From positions 3,734,501 through 3,798,500 of the forward strand of contig JAUIMM010000124.1 in NCBI GenBank assembly GCA_031769625.1: a stretch of DNA of 64,000 bases, in the 5' to 3' direction. Below the pieces are notes generated by a model. The model was not told the origin of the DNA, made no database searches, and saw nothing but the letters and a program-made list of their open reading frames with translations. Source of the stretch: Taudactylus pleione (taxonomy: Eukaryota; Chordata; Amphibia; Anura; Myobatrachidae). The position numbers and the translations under genes are program-made. Positions 53,986 through 64,000 of the stretch are shown here, one piece after another (within the stretch, counting starts at the first letter, position 1; each line of letters begins with the position of its first letter).

Positions 53986-54320
53986 TGTTGTCTAGTGGGT
54001 GAGCGTCAGACAGTATTTTACTATTATTATGTTTTATATAATAATTTTTTTTATTTTTATTTTGTTATAAGCGATATAACTAAGTTTTAGATCTGATATC
54101 TCGAACTGTAGTCTATTGCTGAATAGAGGTTTATAATTTTACTCGGATCTTGAAATATGATTATAACAAAAATATATACGGATATATATTAGAAAAGTCT
54201 AATGTACTGAATAATTGTATGTAAGTCAATTGTTAACGATAATGATTTGTACTGATTGATGTGACAAATTTTGTGTATGGTGTTATTTGCTTCCACAAAT
54301 AAAGAAAAGTTAAAAAAAAA
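53986..54320 (+). other. LINE 3' UTR and poly(A)
   Basis: AT-rich 3' UTR, AATAAA at 54298-54303 and an A run from 54312. The target-site repeat starts within the A run. Confidence 0.85.
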
Positions 54321-54377
54321 AAAAACTGCACTTTATAGACACAAAAATATACTAGCACCTATTTTAATGTACCCCCA

Positions 54378-54494
54378 ATTTAACTACAGCAATTACTTTT
54401 TTCAGAAAAAATTGCTTTATATAATCTTTTCACACTTATGCAGATATGCATATAAAGCAATTTCTTTTGAAAAAAGTAATTGCTGTAGTTAAAT
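54378..54494. mobile_element. Short palindromic MITE
   Basis: ATTTAACTACAGCAATTACT at the left is complementary to AGTAATTGCTGTAGTTAAAT at the right, with AAATTGCTTTATA arms further in. About 117 bp. Confidence 0.7.
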
Positions 54495-55919
54495 CGGAGG
54501 TAGAATATACAGTAGGACATTTCAATTTTGTAGGTGAAGTGCAATAGCAGCAGAGGCCACTAGGTGGTGATGGAAAACCGTTATAAGGAAGATTGTGCAG
54601 GAATGAAGCTGGCTATGCTCAATAGAGTAGTAAAAATATGCAGATAGTGAACAGTTACAGATGACCATTGTTTTTAGTTTATGTTGCAGGTGGCAGAGTA
54701 TAAGAAATTGCAGACCACTCCCATCATAACGGCCTAGACAAACCTGCATTTCATATGATGAGAATTCCGCAGCATCTGGGGAATAGGAGAGGAGCAGTGC
54801 AGGCACCACAGTGAGATTGCCAAGAACAAGTCAGTGCTTGTGAACTTCCCTGTCTAGAGGCAACAACCAGGTAGGGCCCGCAGCACAGAGGGGTCAAGTC
54901 AGGAGCAACCTGTGTAGGAAGTGGTCCAGGAATTCTGCATGTATGGAGAGGGTTGCTGGCAACTGCCATTTGTTGTTTTGTTGCAGCAATCGGTGCTGCA
55001 GTCTGCAGAGACTGTAGAGATGTGCTGGTCAACCGCCACAGATGTCCACAGCCCATTCAGAGAGAAGGGCAGTGCAAGGCACCCGGTGAGGAGAACTGTC
55101 GGTTCCTGCAATGGCAGACAGACACCCAATCTTCATAGTAGAGCTGAACACAATGCAGGGAAGCCAGGAACTGGAATGTCACACGGTGCTGTTGGGTGGA
55201 GGCATCAGGTAAGCGTGGCCAGTCGAACCTTTTTGGGGGAGACCAATAGATAGGGTGAGGGAGTCAGGAGGCACCGTGGAAGGAGGGCATCTGAGCTCTG
55301 TGTACAACGAGACGCAGCTTCTAGTAGGCCTCTGTTCACTACTGAGAAAATCTCCGGAGCGTGCAAGGAACCGGCCACAGCAATGGATACTGCAGACAGC
55401 CTGCTCTCAGTAGATGGGATTGGTGAGGTGGAAAGCCGAGGGAATAAACCGATGGATACTGATGCAGAAAGCTACCCAGCGTAGCCCTTAGATTGCATAC
55501 ATCATGTTAGGCTGTTAGACCACATACAACAGAAATAAAACAATTTGCACAAGAATCAAAAATCTGTATAATATGAATAAAAATAAACAGAAAAATAGGA
55601 ACATGCATAGTGCAAACAATGCAGAAATCTGATACATGAGGACAAGTAAACAAAAATAAACCATACCAAGCATGGGTGTGACCCAAAGGGGGAAGGGCAT
55701 ACAGTCCAAATACTTCCAGATCTCATAGTAAAGGGCAATAGATCACCAGAAGGAGAAGGGCAGAGCAGGAGTAACTAAGACAAATCCACAGGGGTATCCT
55801 CTAAAGGGTTCTAGTCAAGACAAAGAATAAAAAAAACTTCCCACACAAACTCTCATTTCTTTATGCAAGTAAGATTCTTCCCAATCCATTCTAGTTTAGT
55901 CTCACCTGAAGCATACTTT
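54495..55919. other. Intergenic DNA, no gene recognised
   Basis: Short open frames on both strands match nothing I know. No terminal repeats or tandem repeats recognised. Confidence 0.5.
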
Positions 55920-56085
55920 CTACATCAGGGTCCATAGGGTATCCACAGGATACCTTGGGGTATCGTTGATGACGTCAGGCATCGGGCACCATAGAGTTAA
56001 AGTTTTCAGCCTCCCAGGATGCACTAGGGTCCCCCTCCTATACCCCGCCCCCGAGCCAAGGCATCTCAGTTTCGTTTGGTGCCCG
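55920..56085 (+). repeat. Left terminal repeat of DIRS D
   Basis: Equivalent to the left inverted repeat of A and B by position and the shared GC-rich block. Its right partner is outside the window. Confidence 0.8.
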
Positions 56086-56230
56086 GCCGGAGTCGGATAC
56101 ACCTGTTTAGAGTAGGGGTGAGCGGGTTCGGATTTCTGAAATCCGAACCCCCCCGAGCCCCCCCGATCCGAGTCCGATCCGAGTCAGGCTCGACTTTTCC
56201 CGCCTGACTCGGATCTGAAATCGAGGCAAA

Positions 56231-56281
56231 ACGTCATCATCCCGCCTTCCGAGTCTCGCGGGTTTTGGATCCTATATAAGG
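56231..56281 (+). promoter_or_regulatory. Putative hAT promoter
   Basis: ACGTCATCAT (CRE-like ACGTCA) is followed by CCTATATAAG (TATA box, 56271-56280). It is in the right place for the transposase transcript, 1.5 kb upstream of the ATG. Function is inferred. Confidence 0.45.
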
Positions 56282-56621
56282 TACCCGCGTCGGCGCCATT
56301 TTCTCACTCGGCTGTGGACAGTGAAGAGGGAGGGTGGGAGTTAGTGCTGTGTAGTGTAGTGTAGTGTAGTGCTGCTGTTGTCCACTACTTCAAAGTCCAT
56401 AGGGGCTGGCTGTGTTGTGCTGTGCTGCTGTTGTTAATAGGGGCTGTGTCCACTACTTCAAAGTCCATAGGGGCTGGCTGGACTGTGTTGTGCAGTCAGT
56501 TCTCCATAGGGGCTGTGTCCACTCCAAAGTCCTGTGCAGTGTCCCAGTCCTAAAGGGGTGCTGTAGTGTTGTCCAGGGGGTGCTCTGTCCATCAGGGGTG
56601 CTCCCCCCAAGTGCTAAAAAA

Positions 56622-57775
56622 ATAATATATTTTCTGTGTTTGTGAATTGTGTGCGCAGTAGCCGCACGTGCATCAACAAAGTAGTGCCAAGCGTGCGCCT
56701 GTGTCATAAGTAAAGGGCCGGCTGGCTTGACCGTTAAGGGTGCTGTAACCCCCGAAAGTACACTCCAGTCCAAACCAAAAAAAAAATTATTTTCTGTGTT
56801 TGTGAATTGTGTGCGCAGTAGCCGCACGTGCATCAACAAAGTAGTGCCAAGCGTGCGCCTGTGTCATAAGTAAAGGGCCGGCTGGCTTGACCGTTAAGGG
56901 TGCTGTAACCCCCGAAAGTACACTCCAGTCCAAACCAAAAAAAAAATTATTTTCTGTGTTTGTGAATTGTGTGCGCAGTAGCCGCACGTGCATCAACAAA
57001 GTAGTGCCAAGCGTGCGCCTGTGTCATAAGTAAAGGGCCGGCTGGCTTGACCGTTAAGGGTGCTGTAACCCCCGAAAGTACACTCCAGTCCAAACCAAAA
57101 AAAAAATTATTTTCTGTGTTTGTGAATTGTGTGCGCAGTAGCCGCACGTGCATCAACAAAGTAGTGCCAAGCGTGCGCCTGTGTCATAAGTAAAGGGCCG
57201 GCTGGCTTGACCGTTAAGGGTGCTGTATCCCCCGAAAGTACACTCCAGTCCAAACCTAAAAAAAAATTATTTTCTGTGTTTGTGAATTGTGTGCGCAGTA
57301 GCCGCACGTGCATCAACAAAGTAGTGCCAAGCGTGCGCCTGTGTCATAAGTAAAGGGCCGGCTGGCTTGACCGTTAAAGGGTGCTGTAACCCCCGAAAGT
57401 ACACTCCAGTTCAAACCAAAAAAAAAATTATTTTCTGTGTTTGTGAATTGTGTGCGCAGTAGCCGCACGTGCATCAACAAAGTAGTGCCAAGCGTGCGCC
57501 TGTGTCATAAGTAAAGGGCCGGCTGGCTTGACCGTTAAGGGTGCTGTAACCCCCGAAAGTACACTCCAGTCCAAACCAAAAAAAAATTATTTTCTGTGTT
57601 TGTGAATTGTGTGCGCAGTAGCCGCACGTGCATCAACAAAGTAGTGCCAAGCGTGCGCCTGTGTCATAAGTAAAGGGCCGGCTGGCTTGACCGTTAAGGG
57701 TGCTGTAACCCCCGAAAGTACACTCCAGTCCAAACCAAAAAAAAAATTATTTTCTGGGTTTAGCCGCACGTATAT
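56622..57775 (+). repeat. 160-bp tandem array, seven units, in hAT leader
   Basis: Each unit carries GCAGTAGCCGCACGTGCATC, AAGCGTGCGCCTGTGTCATA, GGGCCGGCTGGCTTGACCGT and an A8-10 run before TTATTTTCTG. Unit starts fall at 160-bp steps (about 56651, 56811, 56971, 57131, 57291, 57450, 57610) with only single-base differences. Each unit has a CACGTG E-box palindrome. The eighth unit is cut after GCCGCACGT near 57770. Confidence 0.97.
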
Positions 57776-57795
57776 ATCAAATCGATATAACATAA

Positions 57796-60700
57796 ATGGA
57801 GGACCAAACTTTCTCCGATAAAAATAAAATAGAGAAAGATCAAGAACCACTTCCTCCTAGTGCTGAAGCTGCTGCCACTAGTCATGACATAGACGATAAC
57901 ATGCCATCAACGTCGTCTGCCAAGGCCGATGCCCAATGTCATAGTAGAGGGCACATACAATCCCAAATGGCAAAGTTCAGGAAAATGACCTTGAAAAAGA
58001 CATTTAAATCAGCTGAAGAGAAACGTAAACTTGCCAATATGCCATTTACGACACGGAGTGGCAAGGAACGGCTAAGGTCGATCCCTAGTATGTTCATGAC
58101 TAGTGGTTCAGCTTCACATGACGATGGAAGCCCTCCTCCCACTAAAAAAATCAAAAGAGTTAAGCTGGCAAAAGCACAGCGAAGAACTGTGCTTTCTAAG
58201 AAGATATCACAAATCCCCAAGGAGAGTCCAAGTGTGGTGGTGGTTGCGATGCCTGACCTTCCCAGCACTGGACGGGAAGAGGTGGCTCTTTCCACCATTT
58301 GCACGCCCCCTGCAAGTGCTGAAAGGAGCACCCACAGTCCACTTGCTGATATGCAAATTGAAGATGTCACTGTTGAAGTACAACAGGATGAGGATACTGG
58401 TGTAGCTGGCGCTGAGGAGGAAGTTGGCGAGGAGGATTCTGATGGTGATGTGGTTTGTTTAAATCAGGCTCCGGGGGAGACAGTTGTTGTCCGTGGGATG
58501 AAAAAGCCCATCACGGTCATGCCTGGGCAGAAGACCAAACATTCCACCTCTTTGGTCTGGCAATATTTCTATCCAAATCCGGACAACAACTGTCTTGCCA
58601 TATGTACCATATGTAAAGGTGAAATAAGTAGGGGTAGGGACGTCAACCACCTAGGAACATCCTCCCTTATACGGCACCTGCAGCGCGTTCATAAAAAGTT
58701 ACTGTCAAGTTCAGAAACTTTGGCTAAGACCGTAAGCAGTCCAGGGACACCTAAATCCCGTTGTCCTGTTGTATCCAAGCGCCTGCAAACCACACCGTCA
58801 ACTCCCTCCTCGTCAATTTCCTCCTTAGTCAGGATCGGAAGTAGTCCTGCAGGCCATGTCACTGGCATGACTGACTCTCCTATCCGGGATTCCTCTGGAG
58901 GATCCTGCATTGCTACGCCTACTGCTGCCGCTGCTGCTGTTGCTGCTGCTGGGAGTCGTTCATCATCCCAGAGAGGAAGTAGGAACACCACTACTTTTAC
59001 TAAACAATTGACCCTCCAACAGTCCTTAGCGAGGAGGATGAAGTACGACAGCAGTCATCCTGAAGCAAAACGTATAACTGAGGCCTTGACTGCTATGTTG
59101 GTGTTAGACGTGCGTCCGGTATCCGCCATTAGTGCAGTGGGATTTAGACAATTGATGGAGGTAGTGTGTCCCCGGTTCCAAATCCCGTCTAGATTCCACT
59201 TCACTAGGCAGGCGATACCGAGACTGTACAGAAACGTCAGAAAAAGTGTCCTCAGTGTCCTGAAAAATGCCGTTGTACACAATGTCCACTTAACCACGGA
59301 CATGTGGACAAGTGGAACAGGGCAGACTAAGGACTATATGACTGTGACAGCCCACTGGGTAGATGTATCACCTTACGCAGCAACAGCAGCAGCGTCACCA
59401 GTAGCAGCATCTCAGAAACGCCAGCTCGTTACAAGGCAGGCTACGCTGTGTATCACCGGTTTCAGTAAGAGGCACACCGCCGACAACCTCTTAGAGAAAC
59501 TGAGGGAAATCATCGCCCAGTGGCTTACCCCACTTAGACTCTCCTGGGGATTTGTGATATCTGACAACGCCACCAATATTGTGCGGGCATTACATCTGGG
59601 CAAATTCCAGCACGTCCCATGTTTTGCTCACACAATAAACTTGGTGGTGCAGAATTTTCTGAAAAGCGACAGGGGCGTGCAGGAGACGCTTTGGGTGGCC
59701 CGAAAAATTTCTGGCCACTTTCGCCATTCAGCGACTGCGTGCCGAAGACTGGAGCGCCAGCAAACACTCTTGAACCTGCCCCGCCATCACCTGAAGCAAG
59801 AGGTTGTGACGCGGTGGAACTCAACCCTCTATATGCTTCAGAGGATGGAGGAGCAGCAAAAGGCCATACAAGCCTATACATCCACCTATGACATAGGCAA
59901 AGGAGGGGGGGTATGCACCTGACTCAAGCGCAGTGGAGAATGATTTCCGTGTTGTGCAAGGTTCTTCAGCCCTTCGAACTTGCCACACGTGAAGTCAGTT
60001 CAGACACTGCCAGCTTGAGTCAGGTCATTCCCCTCATCAGGCTTTTGCAGAAGCAGCTGGAGAAAGTGAAGGAGGAGCTAAGACGGAGCGATTCCGCTCG
60101 GCATGTGGGACTTGTGGATGAAGCCCTTCATTCGCTTTGCCAGGATTCCAGGGTGGTCAGACCACTACATTTTGGCCACCGTGCTCGATCCTAGGTTTAA
60201 AGCCTATGTGGTGTCTCTCTTTCCGGCCGACACAAGCCTGCAGAGGTGCAAAGACCTGCTGGTGAACACACTGTCAGCTGAAGCGGAACGTGACACGTCA
60301 ACGGCTCCTTCTTCATTTTCTCCCGCAACTGGGGCTGCCAGGAAAAAACTTAGGTATCCTAAGCAACCCGCTGGCGGTGATGCAGGGCAGGCAGGACCAA
60401 GTTTGGACATCTGGTCCGGACTGAAGGACCTGGCAACAATTTCTGACATGTGTACTGTCACTGCATATGATACTGTCACCATTGACAGAATGGTGGAGGA
60501 TTACATCGGTGACAGCATCCAAGTAGGCATGTCAGACAGTCCATACCTGTACTGGCAGGAAAAAGAGGCAATTTGGAGGCCCCTGTACAAACTGGCTCTA
60601 TTTTACCTGAGTTGCCCCCCCTCCAGTGTGTACTCCGAAAGAGTGTTTAGTGCAGCCGGGAACCTTGTCAGCGAAAGGCGTAGGAGGTTGCTTCCACAGA

Positions 60701-60897
60701 ATGTGGAGAAGATGATGTTCATCAAAATGAATTATCAGCTCTTCCAGGGAGACCAGCCTCCAGAACGTACAGAGGGACCTGTGGTGGTGGATTCAAGTGG
60801 GGACGAGTTAATACTTTGTGAGGATGAGGATGTACACACTGAAGAGGGTGAGGAATCGGTGGATGAGGAGGATGAGGATGACATCTTGCCTCCGTAG
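57796..60897 (+). pseudogene. hAT transposase (BED finger), two frame breaks
   Basis: From the ATG at 57796 the frame runs 708 codons to 59922. BED zinc finger near residues 250-297 (VWQYFYPNPDNN, CTICKGEIS, SSLIRHLQRVH). Catalytic domain: TTDMWTSGTGQ (first Asp), VISDNATNIVRAL (second Asp), HVPCFAHTINLVVQ, VVTRWNSTLYMLQRM. A run of seven G near 59906 coincides with the first shift. The frame moves to 59913-60194 (QWRMISVLCKVLQPFELATR), then returns at about 60110-60170 to the original frame until 60897. The last part has LATVLDPRFK and the hAT dimerisation segment (ALFYLSCPPSSVYSERVFSA) with the catalytic Glu, and an acidic tail. Confidence 0.93.
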
Positions 60898-61539
60898 AGC
60901 CAGTTTGTGCAGGGACACATTAATTGCCAGCTTGTTTTGTGGGGGCCCAAACGAACCAATCATTTCAGCCACAGTTGTGTGGCAGACCCTGGCGCTGAAA
61001 TGATTGATTTGTTAAAGTGTGCATGTCCTGTTTATACAACATAAGGGTGGGTGGGAGGGCCCAAGGACAATTCCATCTTGCACCTCTTTTTTTCTTTGCA
61101 TTATGTACAGTTTGGGGCCTAGTTTTTCTAACTGCCATCCTGTCTGCCACTGCAGTGTCACTCCTAGATGGGTCACGTGTTTGTGCCGCCCACTCGTGTC
61201 GCTTAGCATAGTCATCCAGCTACCTCGGTGCAACCTTTTGGACATAAAAACACTATTGTGAGGTGTGAGGTGTTCAGAATAGACTGGAAATGAGTGGAAA
61301 TTAAGGTTATTGAGGTTAATAATAGCATAGGAGCAGAAAAACCTACAAATTCTGTGATTTTAGCTGTTTTTATGCTTTTTTTCAAAAAAATACAGATCCA
61401 AAACACAAAACCCAGAACCCAAAACACGGAAGGGTGGTTTTGGCAAAACCAATCCAGATCCAAAACACGAAGAAAGATCCAGATCCAAAACCAAAACACA
61501 AAACACGAAAAGTGGCCGGTGCACACCCCTAGTTTAGAG

Positions 61540-62385
61540 GGGGGCTAAGATTAGCCCCTGAAGTTTTCTTCACAAGCAGCTGTGGCTGCTCATCTGGATG
61601 TACAGCATGGACAGTCAGTACTGACGTCCATGCTGTCTTCCCTACACCCCCGCCGTTACCAGAACGCCGGTACTGATCCGGGGATGCTGGTAAGCATCTG
61701 GGGTCACAGCTAGCGGTGACCCCAGATGTTTGGGACCATGGCTGGATTCAAGGGGGCAGCAGGTAAGCAGCGGGGTCCCGTGGTGGGTCCCTGCTGAAAA
61801 ACATGGTCCAGAGTCCCCAGGCAGCGTGGAGCCAGGTAACTAACCTGCACTTCCACTACACCCCTGGGACAGCGGACCGCGGCGTCCCAGGGGTTAATTG
61901 CATGCCAGGGGAGCGCGCCATCCCTGTAACACAGCCGGCGCCTCCCCTGCTGCACACAGCCCTCTCTGCTCTGCTGACTGGTCCTGTGGCAGCGCTCCTC
62001 CCCCAGGCCGGCCTCCTCTCTGCTCCTCGGTGGCCATCTTTTGCTGGAAGCATGGTGAGCGCTGCTGAACGCTGAAGATCGGTGGCATCGCGGTCTGGGT
62101 CCCCCGGCATACCTGTCCTCCGTTGGTTCAATTCTGTGTACGCAGCGCTGTGTCCTACCAGGCTCTGTGTCTGCGTAGTTGAGAATCAGCGCTGATAGTG
62201 CAGGAATTGATTTCTTTGCATTGTATGTGACTTCTGCTAGCGTTTGCTGCCTGTACTTTCACTTACTACTGTCAGCCATTTCACTGTCCCTGTTTTCTGC
62301 TACAGCCCTTGCGGTGCGGTGATTGCAGGGTGGTTCTCCCACTATACTAACAAGTATCAGTGAGAGGGGTCACATACTTACCATC
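61540..62385 (+). other. DIRS D leader after the hAT insertion
   Basis: Leader sequence comparable with the leaders of A and B: GCCATCTTTTGCTGG, TGTATGTGACTTCTGCTAGC and TACTACTGTCAGCC match by order. No coding sequence. GTCAG and ACAG acceptor-like sites precede Gag, as in A and B. Confidence 0.6.
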
Positions 62386-63818
62386 ATGTCTGAGAGTGAC
62401 TTTCCTCTCCAGCTTATGTGTACTACGTGCAAGGTACCTATAGCGGAGGGGGAGGGTAGCGCGGAGGGGCTATGTCGGCAGTGTTATTTATTGGCGCGGC
62501 CAATTACTGTCACAGCTCCGGTACAGGAGCCGCCCTGGGCTTGTTTCGCCAAAGCACTTACAACCCTTGTGGGTCAGTTAGCTCCGCAGCCTGCGTTCCC
62601 ACAGATGGGATTGTCCCAGCAGTCAGTGGTGTCGTCACCCATGCAGGGTTTCCCAAGACAATTGATGGTACCCCACAGTCTTCCTATTTCCCCTCCTCAG
62701 GTCTCTCAGGAGCCTGCGTGGGTTTATTCTCTGACAAGTTCTGTACAGCATTTGTCGGACGTGTTACAAGGGGAGTCTGTGTTGCGGCCACATAAGCGGC
62801 CGGTGGCGTCTTTGTCAGCTCCTTATGAGGATGACGACTGGACGTCTGATGATGGGGAGAATCTGGATCTTTCTGACCAAGAACCTCTCCATACTAAAGA
62901 GTCGGAAGCTAGGTCCAAGGTTTATATTCCTGGACTTATTCAGGCTGTCCGCACAGCTTTAGTGATTGAGGATGAAGATCCTCCGGTGTCCAAGTCTAAA
63001 TATGCCTTTTTAAGGATATTAAGGGTGACGCCACTGTGTTTCCTCTTTCGGGTCAGTTAGTAGACCATTTAGAGGAGACGTGGAAACACCCCGGTAAACG
63101 GTATCAACCTCAGAGACGCTTGGCGGTGGCTTATCCGTTTGCGGACAATTATTTTTCTAAGTGGGAATCCCCTCCACAGGTGGATTCTCATGTGACACGC
63201 CTAGTCCGTAGTGCCACATTGCGCATGCCCTCCATGTCCTCTATGAAGGATGCTACGGACCGTAAGGTGGAGATCTGCCTAAAGTCCGTTTATTCCCTTG
63301 CGGGGGGGGCAGTCAGGCCGGCTATGGCCATTTGTTGGGTAGCCAGAGCTATGGAGCGCTGGGCTGATAGTTTGGAGGCGTCTTTGGATTCCGACTGTTC
63401 GGCTGAACAGACCGAGTTGATAGGCAATCTCCGAGATTCAGCCACTTATATCAATGAAGCGGCCTTGGATATCAGTACCCTGACTTCTCGGATTTCTTCG
63501 GCAGCTGTAGCTGCTCGTCGCACCTTATGCTTGCGATCTTGGAAGGCGGATGCTGATTCCAAGAAGGGCTTGGAAGCTTTGCCTTTTAATGGAGAAGTCC
63601 TATTTGGTCCGGATCTGGACAAAATTGTAGCCACGCTGGCGGCAGTCAAATCCCGTCTGCTGCGGTTCCTTCCAGTTCCGGTACGTCGGCCTTACAGGGC
63701 CCAGGGTAGGCCTAAGGCACAGTCTTTTCCCCGACAGGCTGGCCCCAAAAAATCGGCCAAGCCCCGGAAACAGGCCTGGAGTACCAGACGTCATGGAGAT
63801 GACAAGCCTGCGGCTTGA
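62386..63818 (+). pseudogene. DIRS Gag-like protein (copy D), one frameshift
   Basis: Starts at ATGTCTGAGAGTGAC. C12-x2-C15-x14-C30-x2-C33 has exactly the spacing of copies A and B though the intervening residues differ. The frame is open to about 63013, where a base seems to be missing in a T run (GCCTTTTTAAGG), and stops at 63060. The rest is open from 63036 to 63818: PPQVDSHVTRLVRSATLRMP, LEALPFNGEVLFGPDLDKIV and a basic end with KPRKQAWSTRR. It is otherwise colinear with copies A and B. Confidence 0.85.
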
Positions 63819-64000
63819 CGGTCCGGGCCTCCCTTTGGGGGATCTCAAAGTGGCAGGCCGCCTGCTGCAGTTCGCCCAGTGTTGGTCAGTTACCACGACA
63901 GACACTTGGGTTCACGAGGTGGTTTCTCATGGGTATGCCCTCTCCTTCCGGCACAGGCCCCCGTCCCGATTCTTCACCACTGATCTGCCATCAGACCAGA
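63793..64000 (+). CDS. DIRS polymerase ORF (copy D), partial
   Basis: Open frame beginning with ATG at 63793 (or 63799), overlapping the Gag end. It encodes GPGLPLGDLKVAGRLLQFAQ and VVSHGYALSFRHRPP, matching the N terminus of ORF2 in copy B. It runs off the window before the RT motifs. Confidence 0.8.
   Translation, partial: MEMTSLRLDGPGLPLGDLKVAGRLLQFAQCWSVTTTDTWVHEVVSHGYALSFRHRPPSRFFTTDLPSDQ

Larger units (their letters stand above)
42383..54320 (+). mobile_element. Full-length L1/Tx1-like LINE, interrupted by an hAT insertion
   Basis: Flanked by AAAACTGCACTTTATAG at 42366-42382 and 54321-54337, a 17-bp target duplication. It starts GACTTCCGGTGGGCGGGG and ends with AATAAAG and a poly(A) tail (54312-54324). 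5' UTR of about 2 kb with two tandem units, ORF1 with coiled coil and RRM, ORF2 with endonuclease, RT and a cysteine-rich C terminus. A 4.38-kb hAT-type element splits ORF2. Without it the LINE is about 7.5 kb. ORF2 has several stops and shifts. Confidence 0.92.
56113..61531 (+). mobile_element. hAT transposon with BED-finger transposase
   Basis: 5419 bp. Ends TAGGGGTGAGCGGG and, complemented, TAGGGGTGTGCACCGG. Exact 8-bp duplication GTTTAGAG at 56105-56112 and 61532-61539. Contains a promoter-like region, a 160-bp tandem array, and a long transposase gene with two frame breaks. Autonomous type, but this copy is probably inactive. Confidence 0.95.
55920..64000 (+). mobile_element. DIRS-like retroelement of another subfamily (copy D), 5' part
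   Basis: Left end CTACATCAGGGTCCATAGGG follows TTT (55917-55919), as in A and B. The left repeat shares CCCGCCCCCGAGCC and GGTGCCCGGCCGGAGTCGG with A and B but is otherwise diverged. A 5.4-kb hAT transposon sits in its leader. Gag-like and the start of the polymerase ORF follow; the rest is outside the window. Confidence 0.9.

Noticed and set aside
56453..57850. Repeated minus-strand open frames of about 70 codons with the same sequence
   Set aside because: They are produced by the 160-bp tandem array; the period and identity are those of the repeat, with no coding signal.
1..64000. tRNA, rRNA or other structural RNA genes
   Set aside because: None recognised; no A/B box pairs in a cloverleaf context or rRNA core motifs were seen by eye. 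A tRNA or covariance scan was not possible here.

Overview
This is vertebrate nuclear DNA, most likely from an anuran amphibian with a large, transposon-rich genome. The only host gene I can recognise is the 3' half of NDUFAF7 (MidA-type mitochondrial arginine methyltransferase, complex I assembly). Four in-frame exons lie on the + strand at 18593-18706, 19441-19584, 21455-21628 and 33846-34049, the last carrying the stop codon. Upstream exons were not found and are presumably outside the window. The frog assignment is inferred from the repeat mix (DIRS-type tyrosine-recombinase retroelements, L1/Tx1-like LINEs, Tc1, hAT and Harbinger-type MITEs), not from a species marker.

Layout. 1-9540: an old degraded DIRS-like element (copy C) split by a younger DIRS copy (A, 2766-8663) that landed inside C's recombinase gene. 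9.5-18.6 kb: unassigned and repeat DNA, including a Helitron-like unit (15041-18157) that holds a TIR element with two MITEs inside it and a 40-bp minisatellite. 18.6-34.05 kb: NDUFAF7 exons and introns. The last intron (12.2 kb) holds a fold-back Tc1, an antisense LINE fragment with an hAT MITE inside it, a 1.7-kb palindromic repeat, and a structurally complete 6.1-kb DIRS copy (B, 27724-33835) ending about 10 bp before the last exon. 34.05-42.4 kb: 3' flank with LINE fragments, a Tc1-like element with long TIRs, microsatellites and hairpin-rich MITEs. 42383-54320: an apparently full-length L1/Tx1-like LINE with a matching 17-bp target duplication; its ORF2 is split by a 4.4-kb hAT-type insertion (48230-52611). 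55920-64000: the 5' part of a third DIRS lineage (copy D), interrupted by a 5.4-kb BED-finger hAT transposon (56113-61531) with a 160-bp tandem array in its leader.

The DIRS copies share one plan: inverted terminal repeats, a Gag-like ORF, an overlapping RT/RNase H/Dam-like ORF, a tyrosine recombinase read in another frame, and an internal complementary region matching the two outer ends, as in DIRS-1. The left ends of A, B and D all follow TTT, which suggests the trinucleotide used in recombination. The observations I rate highest are DIRS B supplying the branch point and pyrimidine tract of the last NDUFAF7 intron, splice-like sites at DIRS ends and leaders, a long open frame overprinted on RT/RNase H, and MITEs built of serial hairpins. 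Boundaries marked approximate were placed by eye; no alignment or database search was run.
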